Assembly: GCA_035235625.1 (NCBI GenBank)
Contig: CP141144.1
Location: 36,826,014-36,890,013 of the forward strand
Source: Saururus chinensis
Taxonomy: Eukaryota > Streptophyta > Magnoliopsida > Piperales > Saururaceae
Length of the DNA stretch: 64,000 nucleotides
Direction: 5' to 3'
The number at the start of each line of letters is the position of its first letter. Positions within the stretch are counted from its first letter, which is position 1. The notes beneath the pieces are model-generated. The model saw only the letters and a program-made list of their open reading frames with translations. It had not been told where the DNA came from and searched no databases. The translations under genes were made by a program, and so were the position numbers. Positions 44,652 through 56,062 of this stretch are shown piece by piece.

Positions 44652-47600
44652 TGTGACACCCCGTGTTCCGATTACGCTTAACCCAAGAGGGCTAAGGATA
44701 ATTATATAATTTTTATTAAGTTTTGGGGGGTTTAAAGGGAAGGAATTCCGGTATTTGGTTAAAGCTCGAAGTAACAAGCATAACTAACCAAAGAATGAGC
44801 AAAATAGAGGTCGAGAACGAAACTTAAAACCTCATAAAATGTGCCATATGGGCAAAACTCACTTTAAATGAGCGAGATAACCTACCCTTGTGAGGTCTAG
44901 TTTCGAAGGTCTCATTGATACGAGTCCATCGGTACCAAGAATGTACAATTCCAACTTCGAGATAAGAAGTTATCACATTTTGAAGTTGATATTGTATTTG
45001 AATGAAATAATAATAAAATATTTAAGAAAGGCTGAAATAGATGACATCATCCAATCGAGCCAAGCCAAGCCAAGCCAAATTAGAGCCGGAGTGATGCCGC
45101 CAGGCAATCGCGGCTGTCTGTGCGATGCGGGTCCCGCATGATCTAAAGTTTGACTACGGGATGCACGCGTCACACGTCCATGCGCACCGTGCACAACATG
45201 TTCACGCACACATTACGCATGCGTCGGGCACGCTGACCAGTTCAACGATCTAATCATATTGCGCCATGTGGCAGGGCACATGCAAGCAAATCCTGGCATC
45301 AGTCATACACTTGATGCAAGGGGGGAATTTGTCCGCTGCCTATGAAAGCGGGAAGGGTAAAGTGTCTCTGGGAAAAGGGAGGTTCTGTCTATAGCCTACG
45401 GACATGGAAAACAAAAAGTGTCTCTTGGGTAAGGGGAGATTTTGTCCATCGCCTAAGGGCATGTTGTGAGAAAAGTGTCCTAGGTCAATGGCAAGTTCTG
45501 TACATAGTCCACTGGCACAAAATTATAAAAGTATTTTGGAGTTAGAGGAGGTTCTGCTACCATCTCTGGACCTGAAAGGGAGGACAACCTAAGGAAACAA
45601 GCAACTCTGAATGTTGCCACTTTCGGAATTGCAGGGGAGTATGCTTTTCTGATCTTCTAATTTAATATGATTTATTTGCATGCATTTCTTAATTAGTAAT
45701 ATACTAATTAAGATATATAATTTACTATGGTATGATATATGCTTATTGTTACGTCTGAAACAAGACTATGAAGAAGTCAAATTCAGATTTATTTTACTTG
45801 CCAATTGTAGTAGACAAGGTCGATCCACAGGGAAAGCCTTGTGCAACAAAGAAAATAGTTACGAAGAAATAGAGGAAGAAAAATTAAGAAAGAAAGAGTA
45901 GAAGAGTATTGAGGGAATAACACGTTAAGAAAACACTAAGGCATTAAAGATCATTGTAACATCTAATGATGTTCTTCATGTATCATGTTATCTCAGTTAG
46001 AATTGAATGAAAATTCTATCTAACCGGAAGATATGAACATTAAAATTAAAACTAAAGATAGAAAATGCTTTGGATAGATGAAGGATAAAAATAATTGTCT
46101 CTTCAAGGTTTCTATGTATCCAAATCACAAAAGATCAAGAAGGATAGCCTTCAAGCATCTTATGTATCCAAATCACAAAGAAACAAGAAGAAGAACAATA
46201 TTAAATAAACATCACTTCAAATAAACAATACTTACTTGAAACCATTAATGAAACATGAATTGAACTCCATTAGATTGTTACAAATCACCTCTAGCCTTAG
46301 CTTGAGAGCTTAGAAAGCCATTACAATAAAACTAAAAACAAAATTACAAAATGAAAGAAGAAAATAGGAGAAGAGAGCTCCAAAGAGGAGAGAATGCCCC
46401 ATCTATCACGTCCACCCCTCTACTTATAGGAAAAGAAAGGGTTGCTTCAAAGGGTAAAATCAAATCATATCTCCAGATTTCATCTTGATTGATTGCCTGA
46501 TTCGACCCCTATATCTTCGGAATTTAGAATTTCTTTCTGAAATAACACTTGTAGCCACGGAAGTCTTCTTTCCATTGCCACTAGAATCGTATCAATCCGA
46601 ATTATACATAAAAAGATATGATTGAAATACTAAGGCTGTGTCAATCTATCCGAATCAACTTCTTTCATAATTTAGTTATATTCATACAAATCTCAAATCA
46701 AATGGGTCCACAAGGTTGTGTTCGACCATTCCATGCATGTTAGACCATTATGAGCCCATTCTTGACTTTTAAATAGCTTTGGGTAGTTGGGCTTAACTTC
46801 CTCTTCCAGTTGTATCTTGTTGAAGCCTGTTTAGACATGTAAACTCAATTAAGGTCCAACTAACTTATTCAAAACATAAATAACCCAAATCAGTAATGAA
46901 TTAACACAAAATAGGATTGCAAATAGAAATTTAAAAATATTTTATTAAACATTATTTCAGTGCATCACTTATATATTTTTATTTGATCTACTTTGATATA
47001 TTCTATTCTAATCTGAATTACTCTGAAATGCTCTATTGTAATATGATATACTCCGATCTGATCTAATATGATCAGTATGGTCACATGAAATATGATAGGA
47101 TCTGATATGATCCAACAAGATTTGTAGTGTGTTCTGCTCCACTCTATGATAGAGTGGGATGTCTAATTTTGTTAGTGTTTTGCTCACCTATGTGAGATTG
47201 TGTATTTCACTTATTTATTGGCTTCTGTTTGACTCCGATGATTTATAAGATTTTCGTCTGACTCTGAATGAATTATTCGGATATAGAGTATACGTATTTT
47301 ATCGTATATAATTTCGTTATATCTAATGTATGTAGTAGTCGTTAGGCAAAATTATGTTTGGATCCGATCGTATTGGAATAATATCATACATGTTATCCAA
47401 TACGTACGTAGGCAACCAATGGCAAGGCAACATTGGCCTGATTCAAATTACTTATAAAATTAGGTTTGTTCTAATCTACGTGAAATGAAATGTTAAAGCT
47501 CCGTAGTGGATGGATGAATGTTATGACTCTCACAATCAAAGTCTGAAGCTCTTGGCCAGTCAATTTTAATTTTTTAGCTTATTTTATAAACTCCAATTTT

Positions 47601-47654
47601 GTCTTTCGAACTAACCCCCGGTCCGGGTCATATTTTTTGGGTCGGTGTGTTACA
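44652..47654 (+). repeat. 5' LTR of the 44.65-58.15 kb element
   Basis: 3003 bases, from TGTGACACCCCGTG to GTGTGTTACA. It is enlarged by a 1.2-kb solo LTR (45747-46967) and carries about four copies of the internal tandem unit of roughly 57 bases (45330-45560). Apart from these differences it aligns with the 3' LTR throughout. Confidence 0.9.
45747..46967 (+). mobile_element. Solo LTR nested in the 5' LTR (fossil)
   Basis: 1221 bases, starting TGTTACGTC and ending GTGCATCA, flanked by perfect 5-bp duplications CTTAT (45742-45746 and 46968-46972). The 3' LTR of the host element lacks it at the matching place (after 57476), which confirms both boundaries. A diverged relative lies in intron 11 of the receptor kinase gene (19408-20819). 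No internal region remains. Confidence 0.9.
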
Positions 47655-47656
47655 AA

Positions 47657-47669
47657 TGGTATTAGAGCA
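47657..47669 (+). other. Primer binding site of the LTR element
   Basis: TGGTATTAGAGCA, one base off the usual TGGTATCAGAGC complement of initiator methionine tRNA, placed two bases after the 5' LTR as is normal in plant LTR elements. Confidence 0.85.
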
Positions 47670-49149
47670 TTTCTCTGTGTGCGAGAGGAAATTGTTTTAA
47701 AAATATGTATTGATTATATTTAAATCCCAATTTTAAATATGTGTAAATGTGTAACATATATGAATATTCTCCATTCTGTTTATGATTTGTATGTTCTAAC
47801 TTCCATGTATTTTAATGGATTTGATAGGATTATTGATTTTTAAGAATGTTGATCTTGAATCTCAAATAATTAGGAAATTTTCTCATCCAATTTGAGATTT
47901 GTAATTATGCTTTGCTTGTATGGTATATGGATTGCTCTTAACTATTATATTTATAAATTTTTATTTGTTTAATTAGATGTGAGTTGGAATTTTGTCCTAC
48001 TTGTATTATATCAAATTGATATAAACCACGAGTTTTTGAATTTTGCTTTTAAGAATATCAACTTAAATCTGAAGTAAGTTGTCAGTTTTATGTGAATCTC
48101 GAATTTGAACTTTTTGTTCTATATGCATGACATCCGATTTAATGCCGATTCCGATTTTGAATTTTCTGTTTCATACGTATCAAAACTAAGGACTCCAATT
48201 TTGGAATTTTGTGTTCCGCATGTGTTATATTAGATTTAAAATGAATTCCAATTATGAGATTTTTTTCTATGGGTATTGCATTGGATTAATTACAAACTTC
48301 AATTTTATGACTTCTGATTTTGGAGTAAAAAATAATTTTAAATTTCTCTCTTGCATACTTTGCCAGTAATTGTTGCAAACATTGATTTTATAAATTTTGG
48401 TTTCAAGCCAAAAAAAATTAAATTTTTGTCTAAATTTGTTGCAATGGATTTGATACGACAATCCATTTTATAAATTTTTAATCTTGAATCTAAAATCAAT
48501 TGGAAATTTTATTATGAATAAGTTGTACCGGGTTTTGATTCGTAATTTTGTTTTACGAGTGTGACATTGGAATTGCTCCTAACATTATTATATTATAAAT
48601 TCTAATTTGTGTACTTATAAATAATTTAGAATTTTCGTCCTACTTATGTTGTATTGGATTGATATTATGAATTTCATATTTGAACTATTATTATGTATAA
48701 TTATTGTTTTCATACGAATTTTGATTTTTGATAAGAATTAATTTGAAATTCTATTTTAATTGTGATATTGGATTTTGAATTTCGGGTTTGAACTTTCTAT
48801 TCAGTCTATATGACATCAGGTTAAAAATGAACTATGATGTTACGAATTTTAAATTTTAATCGAGAGTGATTTGACCATTCAGTTCTGAATATGTTATATC
48901 GAATTTTATTTACAATCATGTTTTGCATATGTTACATGAGATTCCTGATGGAATCTAGTTTTATGAATTCCAATTTGTAATTCCTATAATTTGAAATTTT
49001 ATTTATTTTTGTGTAGTATCAGACCTTATCTAAATCATCAATTTTACGAATTCCAATTTTGAATCAATAGAAGATATTTGTTCTAAATCTCTTACATTAG
49101 TATGTTAGTAACTTCGATTTAAAATAGTATATCCAAATTATTTTAATAG

Positions 49150-49900
49150 TAGAATTACCTAGGAGGAACCACTAAACGCCAGTGGTATGGGACACAAGGC
49201 ATTGGTGGATGACTCTATGATTAATTCTACCTAGGTATTGAAATAAAAATCGATTTCAACTTGATTGTTTTAGAAAATGTATTTAATTAAGTAATTGATT
49301 TGTTTTCAAAGATGGTGGAACCACTTAGGAGCAACCACTACACACCACGGTATGGGACGTGAGGTGTTACTGGAAAGCTCTTTGGTTTGTTTTGCCAATA
49401 TGTTTACAGGAAAAATTACATTTCAAATTATTTGTTTTAAAAAAAATTATTTGCTTATAAACTGAATATATTTTGAAAAGCCGTAGAATTTCTAAGGAGC
49501 AACCACAACACACCACGGTATGGGACATGAGGTTTTTGTGGATCACTCTACGGTAAATTTTACCGATATTTTGACACAAGATTTATTTTTGAAGTATCTG
49601 CATTTGAAAGTTTTTTAGAAAAATAGTGGACCTACCTAGAAGGAACCACTAAACGCTCATGGTATGGGACACGAGTTTTTAGTGGATCACTCTTGGGCTA
49701 GTTCGGCTATTGTGTTGAAATTTAATTAAACTGTTTTCAAAGATAGTGGAATTCCCATAGAGAATCTGACATGAAAATTAAATTCAAATTCTCTGTGTTT
49801 TGAATAGTGACTTGGAATGCAATGTTATCTCGATGGATAGTAGAATTATTGCGGAGAAACCATCAAACACCTGTGGTATGGGACATGGGGGTTAGTGGAT
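49150..49900 (+). repeat. Diverged tandem repeats of about 160 bases in the element interior
   Basis: Five repeats of a unit marked by a GGAACCACTAAACGCC-like phrase followed by GGTATGGGACAC, near 49165, 49325, 49497, 49640 and 49860. Each unit has an AT-rich arm. None has a coding frame. The preceding 47.9-49.1 kb seems to consist of similar but more decayed repeats of GAATTTTG-type text. Confidence 0.7.
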
Positions 49901-50739
49901 AGCTTCGATGTTGATTCTGCTCGTGCATCGAGATGAATTTCAATTTCTAGTCTAGTTTGATTTGAAATATTTGTTTTGAGAATTATGTAACTCTGGAATG
50001 TACGCTTTGACCTAAATGTATGTGTAACGCCTGTGATTTTTTATACATTTTCCTTAAAATTCACAAAAATTTTTTGCAATATAATTGCTATAAATCAGGA
50101 AAAATGACGAATACGAACCTATGAAAATAGTTTTATAATTTAAAACATAACACATTAGTTTTCCCGTACAAATTTTTACTCATTCGATCAAACATCGTAC
50201 AGCCAAACCAAACATCGTCAGGCGCTACTCGAAAATAACCGAACGAATAAATTGCTATGATCATAGACTTTAAATATAAATCTCTCCCAAGCATCCCTAA
50301 GTGCAAGTCCCATTACATTCCACAGTCTAATCCAATCGAAAGTCCAAAATATATAAACCCTTGAATTCTCATCTCACCCAATACAACAGATCGAGGCACA
50401 AAGAAGATTCACAGTGAGTCGAGGATATACTTGAGTCAAAGGGAGTCAATCCACCACAGAAACAAGCATCCATCTCCAGGAGCTCTCCACACAAACCTGC
50501 AAAACCCTCCCATACAACGGAGCTAAAAAGTAGGGTAATGAGTATTTTCATACTCACTAGAAAAATACCCAGTAGGGGAGTTCTAAACAGTGAACTCAGT
50601 AAATCCATACATAGATGCGTCCATGCAACTCAACCATGAAGCAAACAAGCATATTATAATCATGCTCAGGCACATACAAACACACATATCATCATGCTAA
50701 CATCATACCATCGAATCAAACTTACACAAACACCCTTAT

Positions 50740-51040
50740 TCAGGGTCTTACAAACTTACTCGTACCACCGTACACTTACTCATACAACATACGCATACTT
50801 GTACGACCTTACTCGTACAATCATATGCTTACTCATATAACTTACACATACTTGTACGATCTTACTCGTACAATCTTACTCGTATGACCTTACTCGTATA
50901 GTCTTACTCAAAATTATACACTTACTATCTTACTCAGAAACATACTCTTACAGTCGTACTCATACACATACTCTTATAATCGTACTTATACACATACTCT
51001 TACAGTCATACATATACTCATACTCTTACAGTTGTGCTCA
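50740..51040. repeat. CTTACTCGTAC-type short tandem array
   Basis: Many imperfect copies of ACTCGTACAATCTTACTC/ACTCATACAC text with a period of roughly 15 to 20 bases, inside the nested LTR-like unit. Confidence 0.8.
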
Positions 51041-51299
51041 TACTATCGACCACTAAAGCTTGTTACAACTAATAAGCTCCAACGTCGAATGGAAAAGAAT
51101 GCCAGTGGGGCATCACCTTAACCTCCAGGGAGTGACTAGATGCCACGGACTTTTTCGAAGGCAAGGTACACAAATGCTCATGGGGAACAGGATCAAACAA
51201 GTGAGAACAGATCCATGATACTACTTACCTCAGCGCAAACATAAACACCCACACATAAGGGGTCATATAGTTGCCCACCATAATGGGTCTTATAGTGCC

Positions 51300-51460
51300 A
51301 TAGAATTGCCCACCATAATGGGTCTTATAGTGCCAATGCCACTCTTGGGTAGAAATCATACAGTGCTACTTGGGCAGAAACATACAGTGACACTCTTGGG
51401 CGGAATCATACAATGCTACTATTGGGCAGAAATCATACAATGCTCTCAACAGAGCATCAA
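51300..51460. repeat. Short tandem array of TTGGGCAGAAATCATACA type
   Basis: About four imperfect copies of a unit of 30 to 35 bases (TTGGG(C/T)(A/G)GAAATCATACA(G/A)TGCTAC), just after two copies of a CCACCATAATGGGTCTTATAG unit. Confidence 0.75.
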
Positions 51461-51636
51461 ACATCTGGGCTTATACAGCACATAGACCAAATCAGAAATA
51501 TATGTCACTCTCAACAGAGCATCAGACGTCCGGTGCTCTATACAGCACATAGACAACATCCTGCAGGATAAACACCATGGCAAGACATGAGAAATGCTCA
51601 GCCGACTCGAACTTAATTCGTTGAACCCTTAGGTCT

Positions 51637-51747
51637 CAAACTCACAATGCTATCATTAGTTGTGCTTATAATTCAAACTCACAATGCTATCATTAGTTGT
51701 TCTTATAATTCAAACTCACAATGCTATCATTAGTTGTGCTTATAATT
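51637..51747. repeat. Three copies of a 37-base tandem repeat
   Basis: Three consecutive copies starting CAAACTCACAATGCTATCAT and ending TTATAATT. The middle copy differs by a single base, so this array is younger or better homogenised than its surroundings. Confidence 0.9.
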
Positions 51748-52369
51748 CAAGTTTGAATTAAGTAAATTATGTAGTACAATTATGCTGCACAAGCACTCAA
51801 GCATACCGTGCTTCACTGATCAAACCAAAGCTGAGCCCGATCCAAAACACAAGTTTGTCAGGGCAGCAGACTTCACTTAACCAGTCCATCTTACAACATA
51901 ACACATCGTACACTAAAATCCTTATGGTCTTTCAATCTCCACCATCTACCTTTTGGCCAAAACATCTTACTCAAAAGTCCTCAAACTAAGCTACTCAGAA
52001 TCAAACCCAGTTATACCCTCTTACTAATACCTCACTTATTATGCTTACTTTTCACTTCATACTTTGTATGTTATGATTGTACAATTATGCACACTCTTCT
52101 TATCTGACAATCCCCCAACATGTGCTCTAATCCAAAATAATCCATTCCAATCCTCACCCATCATATTCATATCCTCTTTCATCAGTCATATGCTTACACA
52201 TCCATATCTAAATCCAAACCAAACATTGATACTTCTTACCATCCATAGCCCATACCTCTGCCCACATGCACATACGCATATCCATAGCATAGGCAAATAG
52301 CCATCATACATACGTATGTCTGTCACACATACATATAACATACACATATTGTCATACATATGTAGCTTA

Positions 52370-52830
52370 CAAACATGCTCATTAGCCATCACTAGTGCAT
52401 ACATACACAATCATACATACTTCAAACATGCACGCTAGCCATCACTAGCACATGCATAATCCATACATACTTCAAATATACATGCTAGCTATCACTAACA
52501 CATACATACACATTCATACATACTTCAAATATGCACACTAGCCATCACTAGCACATGCATAATCCATACATACTTCAAACATACACGCTAGCCATCACTA
52601 GCACATACTCAATCAACATACAAAGTTTACCAACAAATATGCTAGCCATCACTAGCACATACTCTATCAACATACAAAGCTTACCAACAAATACACTAGC
52701 CATCACTAGCACATAATCAATCCACATACGAAGCTTACCAACAAATACGCTAGCCATCACTAGCACATACTCAATCAACATACGAAGCTTACCAACAAAC
52801 ACGCTAGCCATTACTAGCACATACATACAT
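52370..52830. repeat. Tandem array with CTAGCCATCACTAGCACATA core, unit about 60 bases
   Basis: Eight or so copies of CTAGCCATCACTAGCACATAC alternating with TCAATCAACATAC...AAGCTTACCAACAAA or ATACATACTTCAAACAT. The array explains the repetitive minus-strand peptide (VLVMASVFVGKL repeated) at 52575-52841, so no protein is called. Confidence 0.9.
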
Positions 52831-54989
52831 CCAACATACATGTCATATGCATTTCAACATGGTATAATATATCCTCTTACATCATGCAAACTGATCATGA
52901 TTTAGCATCCAAAGCATTGAATAATACAATCCTAACATGCTGCCACTCATTCATAGCATACTATCATAAAATTACGAGTTCAAAGATCCCCTACCTTGTA
53001 ATCATGGCGTTTGATGGCGAGCACATGATGGTGGCAGTGTCGGCGGTGGAATTGGCAGCCAAAAGCATCACCAAGTTGAGAGAACTGTTGTCCTAAGGAT
53101 TTTTGGACGTGCCAAAAATAATCACAACCAAACGGGGTGTCAAAAGTCAATGCGGTAAAATCCGCGATCCATTGCGGCACACTAGGGGCGGCCGGGAGAA
53201 ATGTCATTCCAGCATAAGTGGCAGTGCAACCAGATGTCGAGGGTGTACTCACTGAAGGTCGGCCAACGACTGAGAAGTACTCAGCCAATCACAAGACATC
53301 AAAATCGGTAGTGGATAGCACCCAATGGTGTTGATTTCGCATCAACAAGGGCTCACATATGGGCAAAGAGCATGGGGCAATGCTCGAGGACAAAGGAGAG
53401 GTGTGGACTCTGATGTCAACTCCATTCGGTGGCAGAGCCAACCGACGGTGAGGCGGCACAAATATGGCGCCTAAACCCAGAAATGCACACGTGGCCACAT
53501 GCACACGCGGCCAAAAAATGCCACTCTAGAGGGAGTTGGGTTGAATGGTGGCCGCCCAAGGCCCACAAAAGGTCAACGGAGCTATGACCAGGAAGTGGTG
53601 GCCAATCGAAGTGGCAACATCACCAATCACCACCCACAACCAATATACGTGGTGCGGGCGGCTGTGCATCTCGCACGATATAGGGCAAACGACCCATTCT
53701 GGGTGGAGGTATAATCGGGCCAAGTGCGGCTGACCCTCACTGTCACCAAGCCGGGGTAGAGCCCATGATGGCCAAATGGCACATGGCTCGCCGATGGAAA
53801 TGACCCAAGACACACCCAAAGTGTCTAATCGGGTGGAACAAGATAATACAGGCAAAGCAGGGTCAGAAACGGCAACCCCCTACCAACACTTGGTCGAGGT
53901 AGGCTGGATAGAGTCCGTTCGGTGGCCGGAAGACAACCGGAAACACACCACTGTAAAAAAAAGCCACGGAAAGTTAGATGAAATATAGTAACAAAACCCG
54001 ACCAAAGCGGTACTCACTGTAGACCGAAGAAAGCATGGCAGCGGCTCTAGCCAGAACCTATGGGTTCTTAGCTGCCAACCAAACATAAGTCCAGTTGAGG
54101 GCGGCTGCAAATGATATCAAAATCGCACCCCCATTGCTCAAAAACGGGATTTGAAGGAGAGAAAAATTGAAGAAAAGTTTGGTACCTCGTGGAGGAGCGA
54201 AGAGGCCGTGGTGGTAGTCATAGCCGGTACCTACGAACTCGTGGCGGTAAGACAAAGAGGATCCTGACAAAAATCGGCGAAATCCGACTACAGATGAAGA
54301 GAACGGAGCAACCGAAAATGGGCTCGGGTTTTCACTCCTCTCTAGACATCGAGTTTTTCTTTTGTAAGTTTCTGGACTGGATCGTCTTTTTAAGCCAATT
54401 TTACTATTCACAATTTTTTATTTTTACATTTATGTCCCCAATATGAGTCCACCTCCCGATTACACGTTATACCTCCAAAATTCGCGTCGTAAGCGCACAG
54501 CAAGGCTCGCGGCCTACAACTAAGCCCCACACCTAACTCTACAAGTATAAACATGGGGTAAAATACACAAATATGAATACACTAAAGCGTCACATTTTCC
54601 CACCAAAAATGACCAGAAAAATGATAGGAAAATCCCAAAAAATATTAGAAAAATCAGGGACCTTACAATATGACATGTTTATTTTAAGTTTTCTTTTGCC
54701 TATGTGACAAGAGTATAATTGAATTCTAATTTGTTTTCTCTCAAATGATTTAGTCTCTATAAAAAGTGTATTTTATGTCATATGTTTTAATTTCTAAATG
54801 ATTTTGTGAAACAATTATTAATGTTGATTTCTAATAAAGATGTTTCATTTGAATTTCTAATTGGATTGAAAGATAGTTATCTGGTATAAAGTTCAAGACT
54901 ATCGAATAGTTATCTGGTATAATGTCCAGGACTATCAAATAGTTATTTGGTATAAAGCCCCAAAACTATCGGAGCATGACTCCTTGACC

Positions 54990-55570
54990 TACTGAGAAAA
55001 TTATCAATATTGGCACACGTATGGGTGTGGAGCATCATGGAAAAACTCTCACTTACTGGGCCTCTTGATGCCCCATGAGTGTTGGGAGGAACACCATTAG
55101 GTATCACGGTTTTGGTTTTCTCATCACTTGGACTAACCGATAATTTGTGCATATGTTTCTGCATCAAATTATTTATGATATAATTCTTTTTCTAACAAAT
55201 CATTTCTTGAAAAATTTAATAATCGCTTTTATATATGTTTGCTTAGCATTATTTTAGATTTTAACTCAACCTATAGTGTAGGGGGTTTTTAATTCTAAAT
55301 TTATGCTTATTCGCCATGGGAAAATATCATATTTTTGAAATGATCTACATATGTTGCATTGTATTTTGCATACATGCACTTTCTGGATAGTTCTGGGGTA
55401 AAACCTAGGATTATCATAGCACTCTATCTGGATACCCACCAAGAAAAATAATTGATACTGATGTGCACATTTGGGTGGGGAGCATCATGGGAAAGCTCCT
55501 CGCTTTCTGAGCCTCTACTACCCCATGAGTGTCGGAGGGAATGCCATTTGGTATCATGGCTTTGATCTGT
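54990..55570. repeat. Two copies of a direct repeat about 445 bases apart
   Basis: Near 55010-55110 and 55455-55565, both with GGGTGGGGAGCATCATGG-like, CCCCATGAGTGT and GGTATCA(C/T)GG phrases. They lie in the 3' part of the non-coding interior of the LTR element. Confidence 0.7.
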
Positions 55571-56049
55571 TTGTTCTATTTTGATTCAAAAAATTTATTA
55601 TTACTTGGTTATTTGATCTTAAATTATGTGATTTATTTGATGATTTAATTCTAGAAATTTTTGAACTGATCTCTCTGCTCTACTTTGATTTAACCTACTC
55701 TGATTCTATCAAATGATTTTATCCAATCTTAAAATCAGATTCTATATGATATAATTTATCCGAATATAAATTAGTCATATTTTGTTATTGGATTATGTTT
55801 ACGAGTGGTTAATCCGATTATAATTTATCGGATTTTTATGAGTTTAGACTATCGACTTATGAGTTTTATCTCATAAGTTATCAGATAATGTTATCCGATT
55901 ATAACTTAGTTAAATCTGCTTTTAATGTTTTATCCAATTGTAAATCAACTGGATTCATGTTCGTTATCCGACTAACAATCGGATTTTCTTCTCATTTTGT
56001 CATGTTTTGAAATGTATTTTTAGGAGAATTGCAAGGATGCAATTCGTTT

Positions 56050-56062
56050 AAGGGGGGAAGAA
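56050..56062 (+). other. Polypurine tract of the LTR element
   Basis: AAGGGGGGAAGAA directly before the 3' LTR start at 56063; the standard position for plus-strand priming. Confidence 0.85.

Larger units (their letters stand above)
50023..54667 (+). mobile_element. 4.6-kb LTR-like unit nested in the interior (fossil)
   Basis: Starts TGTAACGCCTGTG and ends GGGACCTTACA, so the tips TGTAA/TTACA are inverted, as in LTRs. The flanks GTATG (50018-50022) and ATATG (54668-54672) agree in four of five bases, like an aged target duplication. No PBS, PPT, gag or pol and no second LTR is seen inside, so it is probably a solo LTR of unusually large size or a non-autonomous element. The content changes along its length: tandem arrays at 50.7-52.8 kb, then a GC-richer part at 53.0-54.4 kb with open frames on both strands that resemble no protein. 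Confidence 0.65.

Noticed and set aside
52575-52841. Minus-strand frame with repeated VLVMASVFVGKL
   Set aside because: Caused by the 60-base tandem array at 52370-52830; a repeat-generated frame, not a protein family.
53289-54411. Overlapping open frames on both strands in GC-richer DNA
   Set aside because: Several frames are open at once, none shows a domain or start context, and the stretch lies inside an LTR-like unit.
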